60,131 nucleotides of DNA from an uncultured bacterium (GTDB lineage: Bacteria > Acidobacteriota > Thermoanaerobaculia > Multivoradales > JAHEKO01). The position numbers and the translations under genes were made by a program. This document shows, in pieces, positions 50,659 to 60,131 of the stretch. The notes under the pieces were generated by a model. That model ran no database searches. It was given only the letters and a program-made list of their open reading frames with translations, and had not been told where the DNA came from. The stretch is from positions 1-60,131 of the forward strand of contig CAJQNK010000052.1 of the NCBI GenBank assembly GCA_905479655.1. The letters are read 5' to 3'. Numbering within the stretch: the first letter of the stretch is position 1; the number at the start of each line of letters is the position of its first letter.

Positions 50659-50849
50659 GCGACGACCGCCGGCGCCTGGTGATCCGCCTGGTCGTCGCCA
50701 CGTTCGTCGCGGCGGCGGTGACGATCGTCACGATGACCACGCGGAGCTACCCGTGGTACCTGGCGGCGATCACGGGGGTCGCGGCGGCCTTCCTCACCTT
50801 CTACGTCTTCCGCGCGGCGGACAACCTGCGCAGCCTGTACCGCGAATGA
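50655..50849 (+). CDS. Small two-helix membrane protein
   Basis: 64 residues; ATG overlaps the FAH-family stop (ATGA). A basic N-terminus (MSDDRRRLVIRL) leads into two hydrophobic helices (about 9-27 and 34-51), then DNLRSLYRE. Function unknown. It is translationally coupled to genes on both sides. Confidence 0.6.
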   Translation: MSDDRRRLVIRLVVATFVAAAVTIVTMTTRSYPWYLAAITGVAAAFLTFYVFRAADNLRSLYRE

Positions 50850-51007
50850 GTGTCTCCGAGCGTCCCTACCCCCGCGCCGCGATCGCCCTCGCGCTGGTGT
50901 CGCTCTGGCTCGTGTTGCTGTTCACCGGGAATGTCTGGGGCGGGGTGACGCACGGGCTCCTGGGTCTCGCGCTCGTCGTGTTTCCCTGGCGGGCTCTGCG
51001 GGCGTAG
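50846..51007 (+). CDS. Tiny two-helix membrane protein
   Basis: 53 residues from an ATG overlapping the previous stop (ATGA). It has two hydrophobic stretches, ALALVSLWLVLLF and THGLLGLALVVFPW, joined by TGNVWGG, resembling short DUF5670/'lmo0937-like' proteins. No function can be assigned. Confidence 0.55.
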   Translation: MSVSERPYPRAAIALALVSLWLVLLFTGNVWGGVTHGLLGLALVVFPWRALRA

Positions 51008-51034
51008 CCCGGGGACCACGAGTCGGAACGAGCC

Positions 51035-51577
51035 ATGTGGCGACGCCTCCGCACGACCCGCCTGTTCACTCACCGCGTGATGACGTTGGAGCGGCGCGAG
51101 CTCGGGCGTGGCGAGGCCCGGCGGGAGGCGCTGGTCGTCACGACACCGGACTGGGTCAACGTGGTGGCGGTGCGCGACGACCGCCGGGTGGTGCTCGTGC
51201 GGCAGTGGCGCTACGGTGTCGAGCGGACGACCCTCGAGATCCCGGGGGGCATGGTCGATCCCGGAGAGGACGCGGCGGCCGCCGCATCCCGGGAGCTCGA
51301 GGAGGAGACGGGCTACCGGGCGGCCCGGCTCGAGCACCTGGGGACCCTGGAGCCCAATCCGGCGATCCAGTCCAACCGGGTCTGGACCTACCACGCGACG
51401 GGTCTCGAGCGGGTCTCGGAGGGTCCGTTCGGGGTGGGCGATGAGGAGATCGAGATCGTGACGGTGCCCCTGGCCGAGATCCCCGCCCGCATCGCTGCCG
51501 GCGAGATCCGTCACGCGCTGGTCGTCGCCGCCTTCCTGCTCCATGCCCTGCGCTCGGGAGGGCTCGACCTGAAATGA
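51035..51577 (+). CDS. Nudix hydrolase, ADP-ribose pyrophosphatase type
   Basis: 180 residues. The Nudix box GGMVDPGEDAAAAASRELEE followed by ETGY fits the consensus. RQWRYGVERTTLEIPGG before it and the Pro-rich EPNPAIQSN some 15 residues after it are features of the ADP-ribose/NDP-sugar diphosphatase group. The stop overlaps the HAD gene start (ATGA). Confidence 0.9.
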   Translation: MWRRLRTTRLFTHRVMTLERRELGRGEARREALVVTTPDWVNVVAVRDDRRVVLVRQWRYGVERTTLEIPGGMVDPGEDAAAAASRELEEETGYRAARLEHLGTLEPNPAIQSNRVWTYHATGLERVSEGPFGVGDEEIEIVTVPLAEIPARIAAGEIRHALVVAAFLLHALRSGGLDLK

Positions 51578-52254
51578 GGTACGCGGCCGTTTCCCTCGAC
51601 GCCGTCGGCACTCTGTTCCACTGCCCCGCGGCCGGAGAGATCTACGCCGAGGTCCTCGCCCGCCACGGGGTCGCCGTGGATGCCGACCGCGCGCGGACCC
51701 TCATCCGGACGGTCTGGCAGGAGATGGATTGTCGGGCGAGCTTCGGCGAGGACCGCTTCTCGACCTTCCCGGGGGGAGCGAGGGGGTGGTGGGCCCGCTT
51801 CCTGGAGCGCTTCTGTGAGCATCTCGGCGAGCCGGATGCCGGTCCGTTCGCGGCCGCCGAGCTCTACCACCGCTTCTCCGCCGGGGATTCCTGGAGCCTC
51901 TACCCGGAGGTGCCCGGCGTCCTGGACGAGCTGGTCGACAGCGGCCTGCGCCTCGCCGTGATCAGCAACTTCGACGAGCGGTTGCCCGCGGTGCTCTCCG
52001 GGCTCGGCGTGGCCGACCGCTTCGAGACCGTGGTCTTCTCCCAGGAGGTCGCGGTCGAAAAACCCCATCCGGCGATCTTCCGAGAGGCGTTGACCCGGTT
52101 GGGGCTGACGGCGGAGCGGGTCGTCCACATCGGGGACCGGCGTCGCGACGACCTCGAGGGCGCCCGGTCGGCCGGTCTGGAGGCGATGCATCTGTCGCGC
52201 GACGGGAACGGCGATCTCGCGACCCTGGCCGAGTTGCCCGAGGCTCTCCGTTGA
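51574..52254 (+). CDS. HAD-superfamily hydrolase (subclass IA)
   Basis: 226 residues. Motif I is SLDAVGTLF (nucleophile Asp9), motif II is AVISNFDERL, motif III Lys is in VAVEKPHPAIF and motif IV is VHIGDRRRDDLEGA. A helical cap lies between motifs I and II (residues 16-95). Val in place of the second motif I Asp is common in this subclass but leaves phosphatase activity uncertain. Its start is coupled to the Nudix stop. Confidence 0.87.
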   Translation: MRYAAVSLDAVGTLFHCPAAGEIYAEVLARHGVAVDADRARTLIRTVWQEMDCRASFGEDRFSTFPGGARGWWARFLERFCEHLGEPDAGPFAAAELYHRFSAGDSWSLYPEVPGVLDELVDSGLRLAVISNFDERLPAVLSGLGVADRFETVVFSQEVAVEKPHPAIFREALTRLGLTAERVVHIGDRRRDDLEGARSAGLEAMHLSRDGNGDLATLAELPEALR

Positions 52255-52278
52255 GGTCGGGGCCGGGCCCCGCTGTGT

Positions 52279-52284
52279 TACTTT
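52279..52284 (+). promoter_or_regulatory. Leaderless -10 box for the Rrf2 regulator
   Basis: TACTTT ends 7 nt before the GTG start at 52292, inside a pyrimidine-rich stretch (TTACTTTCTCTTCC) that has no Shine-Dalgarno. A TTGAGG lies 22 bp upstream of the box, rather far for a -35. Confidence 0.35.
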
Positions 52285-52291
52285 CTCTTCC

Positions 52292-52783
52292 GTGAAGCTC
52301 TCCACCAAGGGCGAGTACGGGCTCCGGGCGATGCTCTACGTCGCCATGAACGACGCCGCCGGCCCCGTCACGAGTCGCCAGGTGGCGGATCGTCAGTCGA
52401 TCCCCGAGCCCTACCTCCGACAGATCCTGGCGCAGCTCGGCAAGAGCGGGCTGGTGCGCTCGGTCCGGGGCCCCCAGGGGGGACACCGGTTGGCGCGCCC
52501 GGCCGACGACATCTCGTTGCGCGAGATCTTCGTGGCCCTCGAGGGGCACACGACGTCGGTCGACCAGATCCTGACCCTCCGGTGTGACATCGAGGTGGGC
52601 CCGGAGCACTGTGCGATCCGGGAGGTCCTGCTGTCCGCCAAGAAGGTCGTCGACGATCTCCTGGAGGGTTGGAGCCTCGGCGACCTCGTGCGGCGCCAGG
52701 AGCGCATCCTCGACGAGGGCATCCGGGTGCCCCGTGACCTGACCGAGCCCGGCGCCGAGCTCCTGCCGGTCGTGGACCGGTGA
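52292..52783 (+). CDS. Rrf2-family transcriptional regulator
   Basis: 163 residues; GTG start. MKLSTKGEYGLRAMLYVA and IPEPYLRQILAQLGKSGLVR, then SVRGPQGGHRLARP, give the winged helix and wing of Rrf2/IscR proteins. Only two cysteines are in the sensor region (LTLRCDIEVGPEHCAIREVL), so if it binds an Fe-S cluster it is not the three-Cys IscR type. It may regulate the downstream lipoprotein, whose start overlaps its stop, or a distant regulon. Confidence 0.88.
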   Translation: MKLSTKGEYGLRAMLYVAMNDAAGPVTSRQVADRQSIPEPYLRQILAQLGKSGLVRSVRGPQGGHRLARPADDISLREIFVALEGHTTSVDQILTLRCDIEVGPEHCAIREVLLSAKKVVDDLLEGWSLGDLVRRQERILDEGIRVPRDLTEPGAELLPVVDR

Positions 52784-53253
52784 GGGACGAGAGCCGGCTC
52801 CGCGCCGCGCCCGGGGTCGTCCTGCTTCTGGCGGTCGTCGTCGCGACGGCCCTGGGGTGCGACCGCCGGGGCGGCGATCCCCAGGCCCTCGAGACGGGGA
52901 CGGTGCCGCCGCCGCCCGACGCGGGCCTCGTGGTCGAGGACGCGGCGCCCGCGACGCCCAGCGAGGCGGGCGGCCTGGCCGGTGCTCTGCCGGCCGACTT
53001 TCCGGCCGACGTGCCGGTGCCGAGACCCGCGAGCGTCGTCGACGTGGGGCCGGGCTGGGTGGTCCTGTACGCCGTCGACGCCCCGGACCAGGTTCGCGAC
53101 CGTCTGGACGCGGCGCTCGTCGAGCGCGGCTGGGTCGCGCAGCCGCTCACGGGCGCCGGCGCTCGGCCCTACAGCAAGGGCGGGCGCACGCTGAGGATGA
53201 CGGTCGGCCCCGGGCCCGGCGGTGCCGAGGTCCGCCTGGACTGGGCTCGCTGA
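52780..53253 (+). CDS. Small lipoprotein of unknown function
   Basis: 157 residues from a GTG overlapping the Rrf2 stop (GTGA). The lipobox is TALGC (about Cys27). A Pro/Ala-rich linker follows to about residue 65, then a compact domain starting ADFPADVPVPRPASVVDVGP with the pattern of proteins that compare a predicted DeltaG-like value (VRDRLDAALVERGW, MTVGPGPGGAEVRLDW). I do not assign a family. Coupling to the regulator suggests a linked function. Confidence 0.6.
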   Translation: MRDESRLRAAPGVVLLLAVVVATALGCDRRGGDPQALETGTVPPPPDAGLVVEDAAPATPSEAGGLAGALPADFPADVPVPRPASVVDVGPGWVVLYAVDAPDQVRDRLDAALVERGWVAQPLTGAGARPYSKGGRTLRMTVGPGPGGAEVRLDWAR

Positions 53254-53308
53254 AAGACCGGGTTCGCTGAAGAGACCGGGCCGGCTGGAGAGTTCCTTCG
53301 CGTGACGG

Positions 53309-53337
53309 TTGAAAGCCGGGGAGGGTGTTGTTACACT
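53309..53337 (+). promoter_or_regulatory. Promoter of the atp operon
   Basis: TTGAAA (53309-53314), a 17-bp spacer and TACACT (53332-53337), a near-consensus sigma-70 promoter. Transcription should start near 53344, which rules out the more upstream TTG codon as the first start of the operon. Confidence 0.75.
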
Positions 53338-53411
53338 ACGCGCGCCCGCTGCGGGAGGCGGTGGAGGACTATCCTCATGAGCCGGCCCCGCTGCGCGGTG
53401 ACCAGTTGGCC

Positions 53412-53678
53412 ATGGCGCAACGACGCTACCCATCCTGGGTCGGCCTCTCCGGCCAGGGAATCGAGTTGGTGGCGGCCGTCGTCGGGTTGACGCTGCTGGG
53501 CTACTGGTTCGACCTTCACTTCGCAACAACCCCCACCGCAACGATCATCGGAGCGATCCTGGGTCTCGTCGGAGGGATGCTGAATTTCGTGCGGGCCGCA
53601 CTGGCGGCTACACGACGTGGCCCGGACGACCGGGACGGGCAGGGGAGCGGGTCGGGCGACAACAAGAGAGTACGTTGA
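53412..53678 (+). CDS. AtpZ/AtpI-like F1Fo-ATPase assembly protein
   Basis: 88 residues from the ATG at 53412. The sequence WVGLSGQGIELVAAVVGLTL and the glycine-zipper GAILGLVGGMLNFVRAAL form the two-helix AtpZ/AtpI hairpin. Such proteins help c-ring assembly or Mg2+ supply and head atp operons. A frame upstream to 53325 is open but begins before the predicted transcription start. Its TGA overlaps the next TTG start. Confidence 0.75.
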   Translation: MAQRRYPSWVGLSGQGIELVAAVVGLTLLGYWFDLHFATTPTATIIGAILGLVGGMLNFVRAALAATRRGPDDRDGQGSGSGDNKRVR

Positions 53679-54052
53679 ACCGCTACCTGAGGTTTCTCGG
53701 GTTGGCCGCAGCGGCGGCGGGGGTTACGGCCCTCGTCGGCTGGTGGCCGAGCCAGGTCCTGGGGGGCGGCGCCGCGGTAGCGGCCATGTTGGCCGGCTGT
53801 GGCATCAGCTGGATGGCTTCGGCCTTCGGAGGGATTCCGATAGCGATGGGCGCCGGCGGTTCCGGCGCCGTACCCTTGCACTCCGCGTTTGCAGCCATGG
53901 CGCTCCGCCTTCTCTCGGCAGTGGCCTTGGGGACGGCGGTCGCCGTCACCGGCGCCTTCGAGCGCACTCCTCTCCTCCTCTGGATTGCCATCAGCTACTT
54001 GACCCTGTTGACCGTGGACACGCACTTCGCCCTCGGATCGACCAGGAAATAG
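53675..54052 (+). CDS. Small membrane protein in the atp operon (AtpI-like position)
   Basis: 125 residues from a TTG overlapping the previous stop (TTGA). Four hydrophobic helices (about 7-24, 30-50, 70-90, 97-115) and RKxx-type basic tail. It sits where atpI/atp-associated 'subunit I' proteins occur but has no signature I can identify. Membership of the ATP synthase operon is by position and coupling only. Confidence 0.6.
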   Translation: MNRYLRFLGLAAAAAGVTALVGWWPSQVLGGGAAVAAMLAGCGISWMASAFGGIPIAMGAGGSGAVPLHSAFAAMALRLLSAVALGTAVAVTGAFERTPLLLWIAISYLTLLTVDTHFALGSTRK

Positions 54053-54064
54053 GGACTCCGGAAC

Positions 54065-54970
54065 ATGATCGGATCGAGCGTCAGCGGATCGGGGGCGAGC
54101 CCCCTCGATCACATCGTCCAACACCCCATCGTCCAGCGTGAAGCGGACCTGGGGCTGCTGACCCCAGACGGGCTGATCACGCTGTTCTCCGACCACATCT
54201 CGATGATCATCCTGGCCGGGGTGATCCTGATGCTGGGACTGCCCTTCCTGGTGCGTCGGCGCCGGGGTAGCGACGAGGTCGGCCGGCTGGTGCCCACCGG
54301 CTCGGCCAACCTCATCGAGACGGTCTGCGAGTTCCTGCGCAAGGAGGTCGCGGAGCCGGCGCTCCAGGAGCACACCGACCGGTTCATCAAGTACGTCTGG
54401 AGCGTCTTCTTCTTCATCCTGACGATGAACATCCTGGGTCTGATCCCCATCGCCGCCCTCTCTCCTCTGGCGTTCGGTCTCCACATCGGCGGCACGGCGA
54501 CGGGCAACATCTGGGTCACGGGCACCCTGGCCCTGACGACCCTCTTCATGATGGTGTTCAACGGCATCCGGCTCGGCGGCAAGCATTTCTTCGCCCACCT
54601 CTGCCCCGGGCCGCTCTGGCTCGCTCCGCTGCTCGTGCCGCTGGAGCTGGTCGGCATGCTCGCCAAGGCCTTCGCCCTGGCCGTGCGTCTGTTCGCCAAC
54701 ATGCTGGCGGGGCACGTGCTGCTGGCGGTCCTCCTCGGCTTCATCCTGGGCGCGGGCACGGCGATGGGCGCCGGCGTGGGCCTGGGAGTGGCGGTGCCGG
54801 TCGTCCTGGGGAGCGTGGCGATCTCGCTGCTGGAGATCTTCGTCGCCTTCCTCCAGGCCTTCATCTTCACGTTTCTGACCGCGCTCTTCCTCGGCATGTC
54901 GACCGTGTTCCACCACGGGCACGAGGAGGCGGCGATCCACGAGGAGTACTGGGAGGCCGAGGCTCAGTAA
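54065..54970 (+). CDS. atpB: F1Fo ATP synthase subunit a
   Basis: 301 residues. The essential Arg lies in LAVRLFANMLAGH, with LAPLLVPLELVGMLAKAFAL before it and FVAFLQAFIFTFLTALFLG near the end. This subunit forms the two half-channels against the c-ring. The long N-terminal segment with FSDHISMIILAGVIL fits Acidobacteriota/Deltaproteobacteria-type AtpB. The C-terminal tail is acidic. Confidence 0.95.
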   Translation: MIGSSVSGSGASPLDHIVQHPIVQREADLGLLTPDGLITLFSDHISMIILAGVILMLGLPFLVRRRRGSDEVGRLVPTGSANLIETVCEFLRKEVAEPALQEHTDRFIKYVWSVFFFILTMNILGLIPIAALSPLAFGLHIGGTATGNIWVTGTLALTTLFMMVFNGIRLGGKHFFAHLCPGPLWLAPLLVPLELVGMLAKAFALAVRLFANMLAGHVLLAVLLGFILGAGTAMGAGVGLGVAVPVVLGSVAISLLEIFVAFLQAFIFTFLTALFLGMSTVFHHGHEEAAIHEEYWEAEAQ

Positions 54971-55109
54971 CGGCCTCCCGATCAGAGATTTAGATTTCGC
55001 CATGCCCGGACATGCGCGGGGCACGCGGGCCGTAAGGCGTGACTGCGATGGCGGATCGAGACCCGGCGCTCGGCCCCGCACGGGCGCCAATGAGAAGGAA
55101 ATCGCAACC

Positions 55110-55463
55110 ATGAACCGCAAGAAGACGTTCTCGAAGCTCTTCCTCCTGGCACTCGTGTTTGGTGTGGTCCTCTCGCTGGCGCCTGCGGCATACGCCGACC
55201 AGGCTCCGGAGGAGGGGGGGCACGAGTCCGCCACGTTCCTGACCACGGACGGCGCGCGCAAGCTCGGCGGCGCCATCGGCGTGGGCCTCGTCGTCATGGG
55301 CGGCGCCGCCGGCATCGGTCGCATCGGCGGTTCGGCGGTGGAGTCCATCGCCCGCCAGCCGGAGGCGACGGGTCAGATCTCCACGGCCATGATCATCACG
55401 GCCGCCCTCATCGAGGGCGTCACGCTGTTCGCCGTCATCGTCGGACTCCTGGCGGTCCTATAG
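55110..55463 (+). CDS. atpE: F1Fo ATP synthase subunit c with N-terminal presequence
   Basis: 117 residues, longer than the usual 75-85. The first 30 residues (MNRKKTFSKLFLLALVFGVV, LSLAPAAYADQ) look like a cleavable signal peptide; an acidic linker follows. The two-helix hairpin has the glycine-rich GAIGVGLVVMGGAAGIGRIG, the loop ARQPE, and ITAALIEGVTLFAVIVGL with the ion-carrying Glu102. No Na+-binding Gln or Ser/Thr next to the Glu is seen, so it is likely H+-coupled. The ATG follows AGAAGGAA. Confidence 0.92.
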   Translation: MNRKKTFSKLFLLALVFGVVLSLAPAAYADQAPEEGGHESATFLTTDGARKLGGAIGVGLVVMGGAAGIGRIGGSAVESIARQPEATGQISTAMIITAALIEGVTLFAVIVGLLAVL

Positions 55464-55572
55464 GCCGCGCGACCTCGGGAACGCCGGGGCGGGGGTTCTC
55501 CCCGGCCCGGCGGACCGAAGAACCAGGCGCCCGCCGTGCGCGGCGGGGCGTCGCCAACGGGACCTCGAAACC

Positions 55573-56151
55573 ATGAAGAAGATCCTGACGATCGCGCTGG
55601 GCTCCCTCGTCCCGACGCTCGCCTGGGCCGCCGAGGAGGGCGGAGGCGGCAACAACCCGTTCGCGGGCGACGTGGGGACCGCGCTCTGGACCCTCATCAT
55701 CTTCCTGCTGGTCATCTTCGTCCTCGGCAAGTTCGCCTGGGGCCCGGTCCTCGACGGGCTGAAGAGTCGCGAGACCTTCATCTCCGAGTCGCTGCGCCAG
55801 GCCAAGGAGGACCGCGAGGCGGCCGAGGCCCGGCTGAAGGAGTACGAGGAGAAGCTCATCGCGGCGCGTGCGGAGGCGACCGCTCTGGTCGAGGAAGGGC
55901 GGCGCGACGCCGAGGCCGTGCAACGGAAGATCGAGGCCGAGGCGAAGGAGGAGGGCGACCGGATGATCGCCCGCGCCCGCCGCGAGATCGAGCTGGCGAA
56001 GGACGAGGCCGTCCGCGAGCTGTACTCCACCGGGGCGCGTCTCGCTACCGACGTGGCGGAGAAGGTGATCCGCAAGGACCTCTCGGGCGCCGATCACCAG
56101 CGCCTGATCGCCGATGCCATCGGCGAGCTGGAGAAGTTGGAGCAGAATTGA
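55573..56151 (+). CDS. atpF: F1Fo ATP synthase subunit b
   Basis: 192 residues. A hydrophobic N-terminus (MKKILTIALGSLVPTLAWAA) resembles a signal peptide. The membrane helix WTLIIFLLVIFVLGKFAWGP follows, then a long charged coiled coil (about 65-190). Subunit b is the peripheral stalk. The extra N-terminal segment is as in other lineages with processed b subunits. Confidence 0.93.
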   Translation: MKKILTIALGSLVPTLAWAAEEGGGGNNPFAGDVGTALWTLIIFLLVIFVLGKFAWGPVLDGLKSRETFISESLRQAKEDREAAEARLKEYEEKLIAARAEATALVEEGRRDAEAVQRKIEAEAKEEGDRMIARARREIELAKDEAVRELYSTGARLATDVAEKVIRKDLSGADHQRLIADAIGELEKLEQN

Positions 56152-56224
56152 ATCCGCTGGCGGGCGGGCCGGTGCTCCCACCGGGGGCGAGGGTCCGAAC
56201 GCGAGCACCGGAGGTCGTCCGACC

Positions 56225-56821
56225 GTGAACGAACAGCACATCGCCGTGGCCCGGGTCTACTCCCGGAGCCTGTTGAGCCTGGCCGAGGGGCAGGGGGATG
56301 CGGAGCGCATCCTCGAGGAGCTCGACGGCGTGGTGGGCCTGCTCGACGACCAGTCGGGTCTCGAGGAGTACCTCGCGAACCCCCTGCTGGATCGGAAGGT
56401 CCGGCGCGACGCGATCGAGACGCTCCTGAGGGGCAAGGTGAGCGACCTGCTGGCCGATGCCGCCCAGGTGGTGAACCGCAAGGGCCGGTTGAGCTTGCTG
56501 CGAGCCATCGCCGCGACCTACCGGATGGAGTACGAGAAGCTCCGGGGCATCGTGGAGGTCTTCGTGACCACGGCCGTGCCCCTGACGGAGGAGCTGCGGG
56601 AGCAGGTCGTCGCGGTCGCCGAGCGCTACACCGGCCGTCGCGCCAACCTCGTCGAGTCCGTGGATCCGGAGATTCTGGGCGGCCTGGTGATCCAGGTCGA
56701 GGATCACAAGCTGGACCGCAGCGTTGCCGGCGAGCTCAGGAGGGTGCGCGAGCAGCTCCTGGATCGCATGTCGCGGGACCTGCACGCCGGAACCTCCTAC
56801 GTGGAGGAAGAGTCGCGATAG
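56225..56821 (+). CDS. atpH: F1Fo ATP synthase subunit delta
   Basis: 198 residues from a [23 protein letters not shown] begins the six-helix N-terminal domain that caps F1, and the C-terminal [20 protein letters not shown] is the family signature. It connects F1 to subunit b. Confidence 0.92.
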   Translation: MNEQHIAVARVYSRSLLSLAEGQGDAERILEELDGVVGLLDDQSGLEEYLANPLLDRKVRRDAIETLLRGKVSDLLADAAQVVNRKGRLSLLRAIAATYRMEYEKLRGIVEVFVTTAVPLTEELREQVVAVAERYTGRRANLVESVDPEILGGLVIQVEDHKLDRSVAGELRRVREQLLDRMSRDLHAGTSYVEEESR

Positions 56822-56882
56822 CCGAGCCGAAGGGCCACGCGAGGCCGTGGCCCCGGCTCTTCAATTGCTGGGGAGCTATGCC

Positions 56883-58604
<1,722 letters not shown>

Positions 58605-58616
58605 AGCGGGGGAGTC

Positions 58617-59492
58617 ATGGCCAACCGAAGGGTACTCGTGAAGCGCCGCAAGACGGCGCGCAACATCCGCAAGATCACGCGGACCATGCAGCTCATCTCC
58701 ACCGCCCGCCTCCAGAAGTTCCACGGGCGGGCGGTGGCCTCCAAGCCGTATACGGAGAAGCTGGCTGAGCTCGTGGCGGACCTGACCCGGGCCGGTGCGG
58801 GGACGGACCATCCGCTCCTGGCCGAGCGCTCGGGGTCCGGCGGGGCCGCGGTACTCGTGGTCTCGAGCAACCGGGGCCTGTGCGGTGGCTACAACTCCAA
58901 CGTCCTGCGGCTCGGCGTCGAGCATCTCGACCATCTCGCGGGCGAGGGGCGCGCGACCGACGTGCACGTCGTCGGCAAGAAGGGAACCAGCTACTTCGAG
59001 TTCCTGGGCCGCGAGATGGACCGGCGGACCACGGACATCAGCGACTTCCCGGCCTTCGATCAGGTCGAGCCGATCGCGAACGACTTTCTCGAGCGCTTCG
59101 CTGCGGGGACCCTCGACTCCGTCGATGTGGTCTTCACCCGGTTCATCTCGGCCGGCAAGCAGGTGCCGACCGTGGAGCGGCTGCTGCCGCTGGCCGCCCA
59201 GGTGGCGGACGACGGCGAGGCGGTCGGGCCGACCCTCGAGTACGAGTTCTCGCCCGAGCCGCGACAGCTCCTGGACGAGCTGCTGCCGGCGTCGTTCCGC
59301 ATCCGGCTGTTCCAGGCCTTCGTCGACTCCGCCGTCAGCGAGCAGGTGGCGCGGATGGTGGCGATGAAGGCCGCGACGGACGCCGCCGGCGACATGATCA
59401 AGCGCCTGACCCAGCAGTACAACCGGGCGCGTCAGACCTCGATCACCATGGAGCTCCTCGACATCGTCGGAGGCGCGAACGCGCTCTCCTGA
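58617..59492 (+). CDS. atpG: F1Fo ATP synthase subunit gamma
   Basis: 291 residues. The N-terminal helix TARNIRKITRTMQLISTARL and the C-terminal ATDAAGDMIKRLTQQYNRAR with QTSITMELLDIVGG form the rotor shaft; SSNRGLCGGYNSN marks the Rossmann-like middle. It rotates inside alpha3beta3. The ATG is 12 bp past atpA, after GGGGGAGTC. Confidence 0.95.
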   Translation: MANRRVLVKRRKTARNIRKITRTMQLISTARLQKFHGRAVASKPYTEKLAELVADLTRAGAGTDHPLLAERSGSGGAAVLVVSSNRGLCGGYNSNVLRLGVEHLDHLAGEGRATDVHVVGKKGTSYFEFLGREMDRRTTDISDFPAFDQVEPIANDFLERFAAGTLDSVDVVFTRFISAGKQVPTVERLLPLAAQVADDGEAVGPTLEYEFSPEPRQLLDELLPASFRIRLFQAFVDSAVSEQVARMVAMKAATDAAGDMIKRLTQQYNRARQTSITMELLDIVGGANALS

Positions 59493-59565
59493 GCATGGAC
59501 TCGGAGCCCGAACCCGACTTTCAACCATCGCCGCTTCCGGCCCGCAAATAGCAGAAGGAAAGACC

Positions 59566-60131
59566 ATGACGGATTCCAATGTCGGCCACGTTTCGCAGGT
59601 CATCGGCTCGATCGTGGACGCGCAGTTCGCTGACGACAACCTGCCCGCGATCTACAACGCCCTGAAGATCAACGTGGACCGGGAGGTCCTCGGCGAGACG
59701 AAGAGCGAGGTCCTCTGGTGCGAGGTCGCCCAGCACCTGGGCGGCGGGCGCGTCCGTGCCGTAGCCCTCGACTCCACCGACGGCGTCGCCCGCGGTCAGG
59801 AGGTCCAGGACACGGGCTCGCCGATCCAGGTGCCCGTCGGCGAGCAGAACCTCGGCCGCGTCTTCAACCTGGTGGGTGAGACCATCGACGACCTGGGCCC
59901 GGTGGAGGTGACCGAGCGTCGGCCCATCCACCGCGAGCCGCCCGAGCTCGACGAGCTGTCGGCCAAGACCGAGCTGTTCGAGACCGGGATCAAGGTCATG
60001 GATCTGCTGTGCCCCCTCGTCCGCGGCGGCAAGGCGGGTCTGTTTGGTGGCGCGGGTGTCGGCAAGACGGTCATCATCCAGGAGCTCATCGCGCGGCTGG
60101 CCCGTTTCCACAGCGGCTACTCCTGCTTCGC
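59566..60131 (+). CDS. atpD: F1Fo ATP synthase subunit beta (5' part)
   Basis: 188 codons, cut by the window end. The ATG follows AGAAGGAAAG. VIGSIVDAQFADDNLPAIYN, ALDSTDGVARGQEV, VPVGEQNLGRVFNLVGETID and the Walker A loop GGAGVGKT (161-168) are all present. The catalytic nucleotide-binding domain continues beyond the window, presumably followed by atpC. Confidence 0.95.
   Translation, partial: MTDSNVGHVSQVIGSIVDAQFADDNLPAIYNALKINVDREVLGETKSEVLWCEVAQHLGGGRVRAVALDSTDGVARGQEVQDTGSPIQVPVGEQNLGRVFNLVGETIDDLGPVEVTERRPIHREPPELDELSAKTELFETGIKVMDLLCPLVRGGKAGLFGGAGVGKTVIIQELIARLARFHSGYSCF

Noticed and set aside
55110..55463. A sodium-dependent ATP synthase
   Set aside because: The c subunit lacks the Gln in helix 1 and the Ser/Thr after the ion-binding Glu that mark Na+ rings.

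Overview
The window is very G+C-rich (by eye about 70%) and densely coded. It reads as chromosomal DNA of a Gram-negative, diderm, respiratory bacterium: there are TonB-dependent receptors, lipoproteins, prolipoprotein diacylglyceryl transferase, a multihaem cytochrome c, a futalosine-pathway menaquinone gene and an F1Fo-ATPase operon. The protein mix (TonB receptor with an N-terminal carboxypeptidase-regulatory-like domain, DUF4136, PTPS-related membrane protein, PQQ-type propeller, FG-GAP remnants) fits Acidobacteriota best, perhaps a Thermoanaerobaculia-like lineage. This is an inference from family content; no rRNA marker is present.

Layout. 1-6.1 kb: the 5' end of metF (minus, cut by the window edge), birA with an unusual acidic repeat N-terminus, then plus-strand genes for a giant PTPS-related membrane protein and a GtrB/GtrA-like glycosylation pair. 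6.1-14.6 kb: a tightly overlapping eight-gene minus-strand operon (mqnD-like, reductase-SCP2 fusion, MMPL/RND exporter, LuxE/PaaK-like ligase, alpha/beta hydrolase, class III aminotransferase, cupin, acyl carrier protein). It looks like an undescribed lipid or alkyl-amine pathway and is the main candidate for a novel system. 14.8-20.8 kb: glycerophosphodiesterase, DUF2318 protein, P1-type peptidase behind a symmetrical leaderless divergent promoter, methyltransferase and TrkH/TrkA potassium uptake. 21.2-31.2 kb: TonB receptor, DUF4136 protein, a secreted unknown, an eight-haem HEAT/TPR lipoprotein cytochrome, NhaA, carbamate kinase and a coiled-coil periplasmic protein.

31.5-32.1 kb holds four tRNA genes (Pro-TGG, Arg-TCT, His-GTG, Arg-CCG) behind a strong promoter, then an FKBP lipoprotein. 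33.0-37.8 kb looks like accessory DNA: a 3' tRNA fragment (possible attachment-site scar), a frameshifted small gene, a PQQ-propeller membrane protein, VapBC, a nucleotidyltransferase with a small partner, and a decayed FG-GAP gene. 38-44.6 kb: UbiB-type kinase, a large secreted protein, lgt, a gutted amidase, a second FG-GAP remnant, a 14-bp tandem repeat array and a small secreted protein. 44.7-49.8 kb: a cobalamin riboswitch followed by btuB-btuF-btuD-btuC, a complete B12 uptake operon. 49.9-53.3 kb: FAH-family enzyme, two tiny membrane proteins, Nudix and HAD hydrolases, an Rrf2 regulator and a lipoprotein. 53.3 kb to the end: the atp operon (AtpZ-like, second small membrane protein, B, E, F, H, A, G, and D cut by the window edge) behind a near-consensus promoter; AtpA carries an insertion of about 67 residues.

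Two themes recur. Genes in operons overlap by ATGA/GTGA/TTGA junctions, so translational coupling is probably common. Several isolated genes have a TANNNT box 6-7 nt before the start codon and no Shine-Dalgarno, the signature of leaderless mRNAs.
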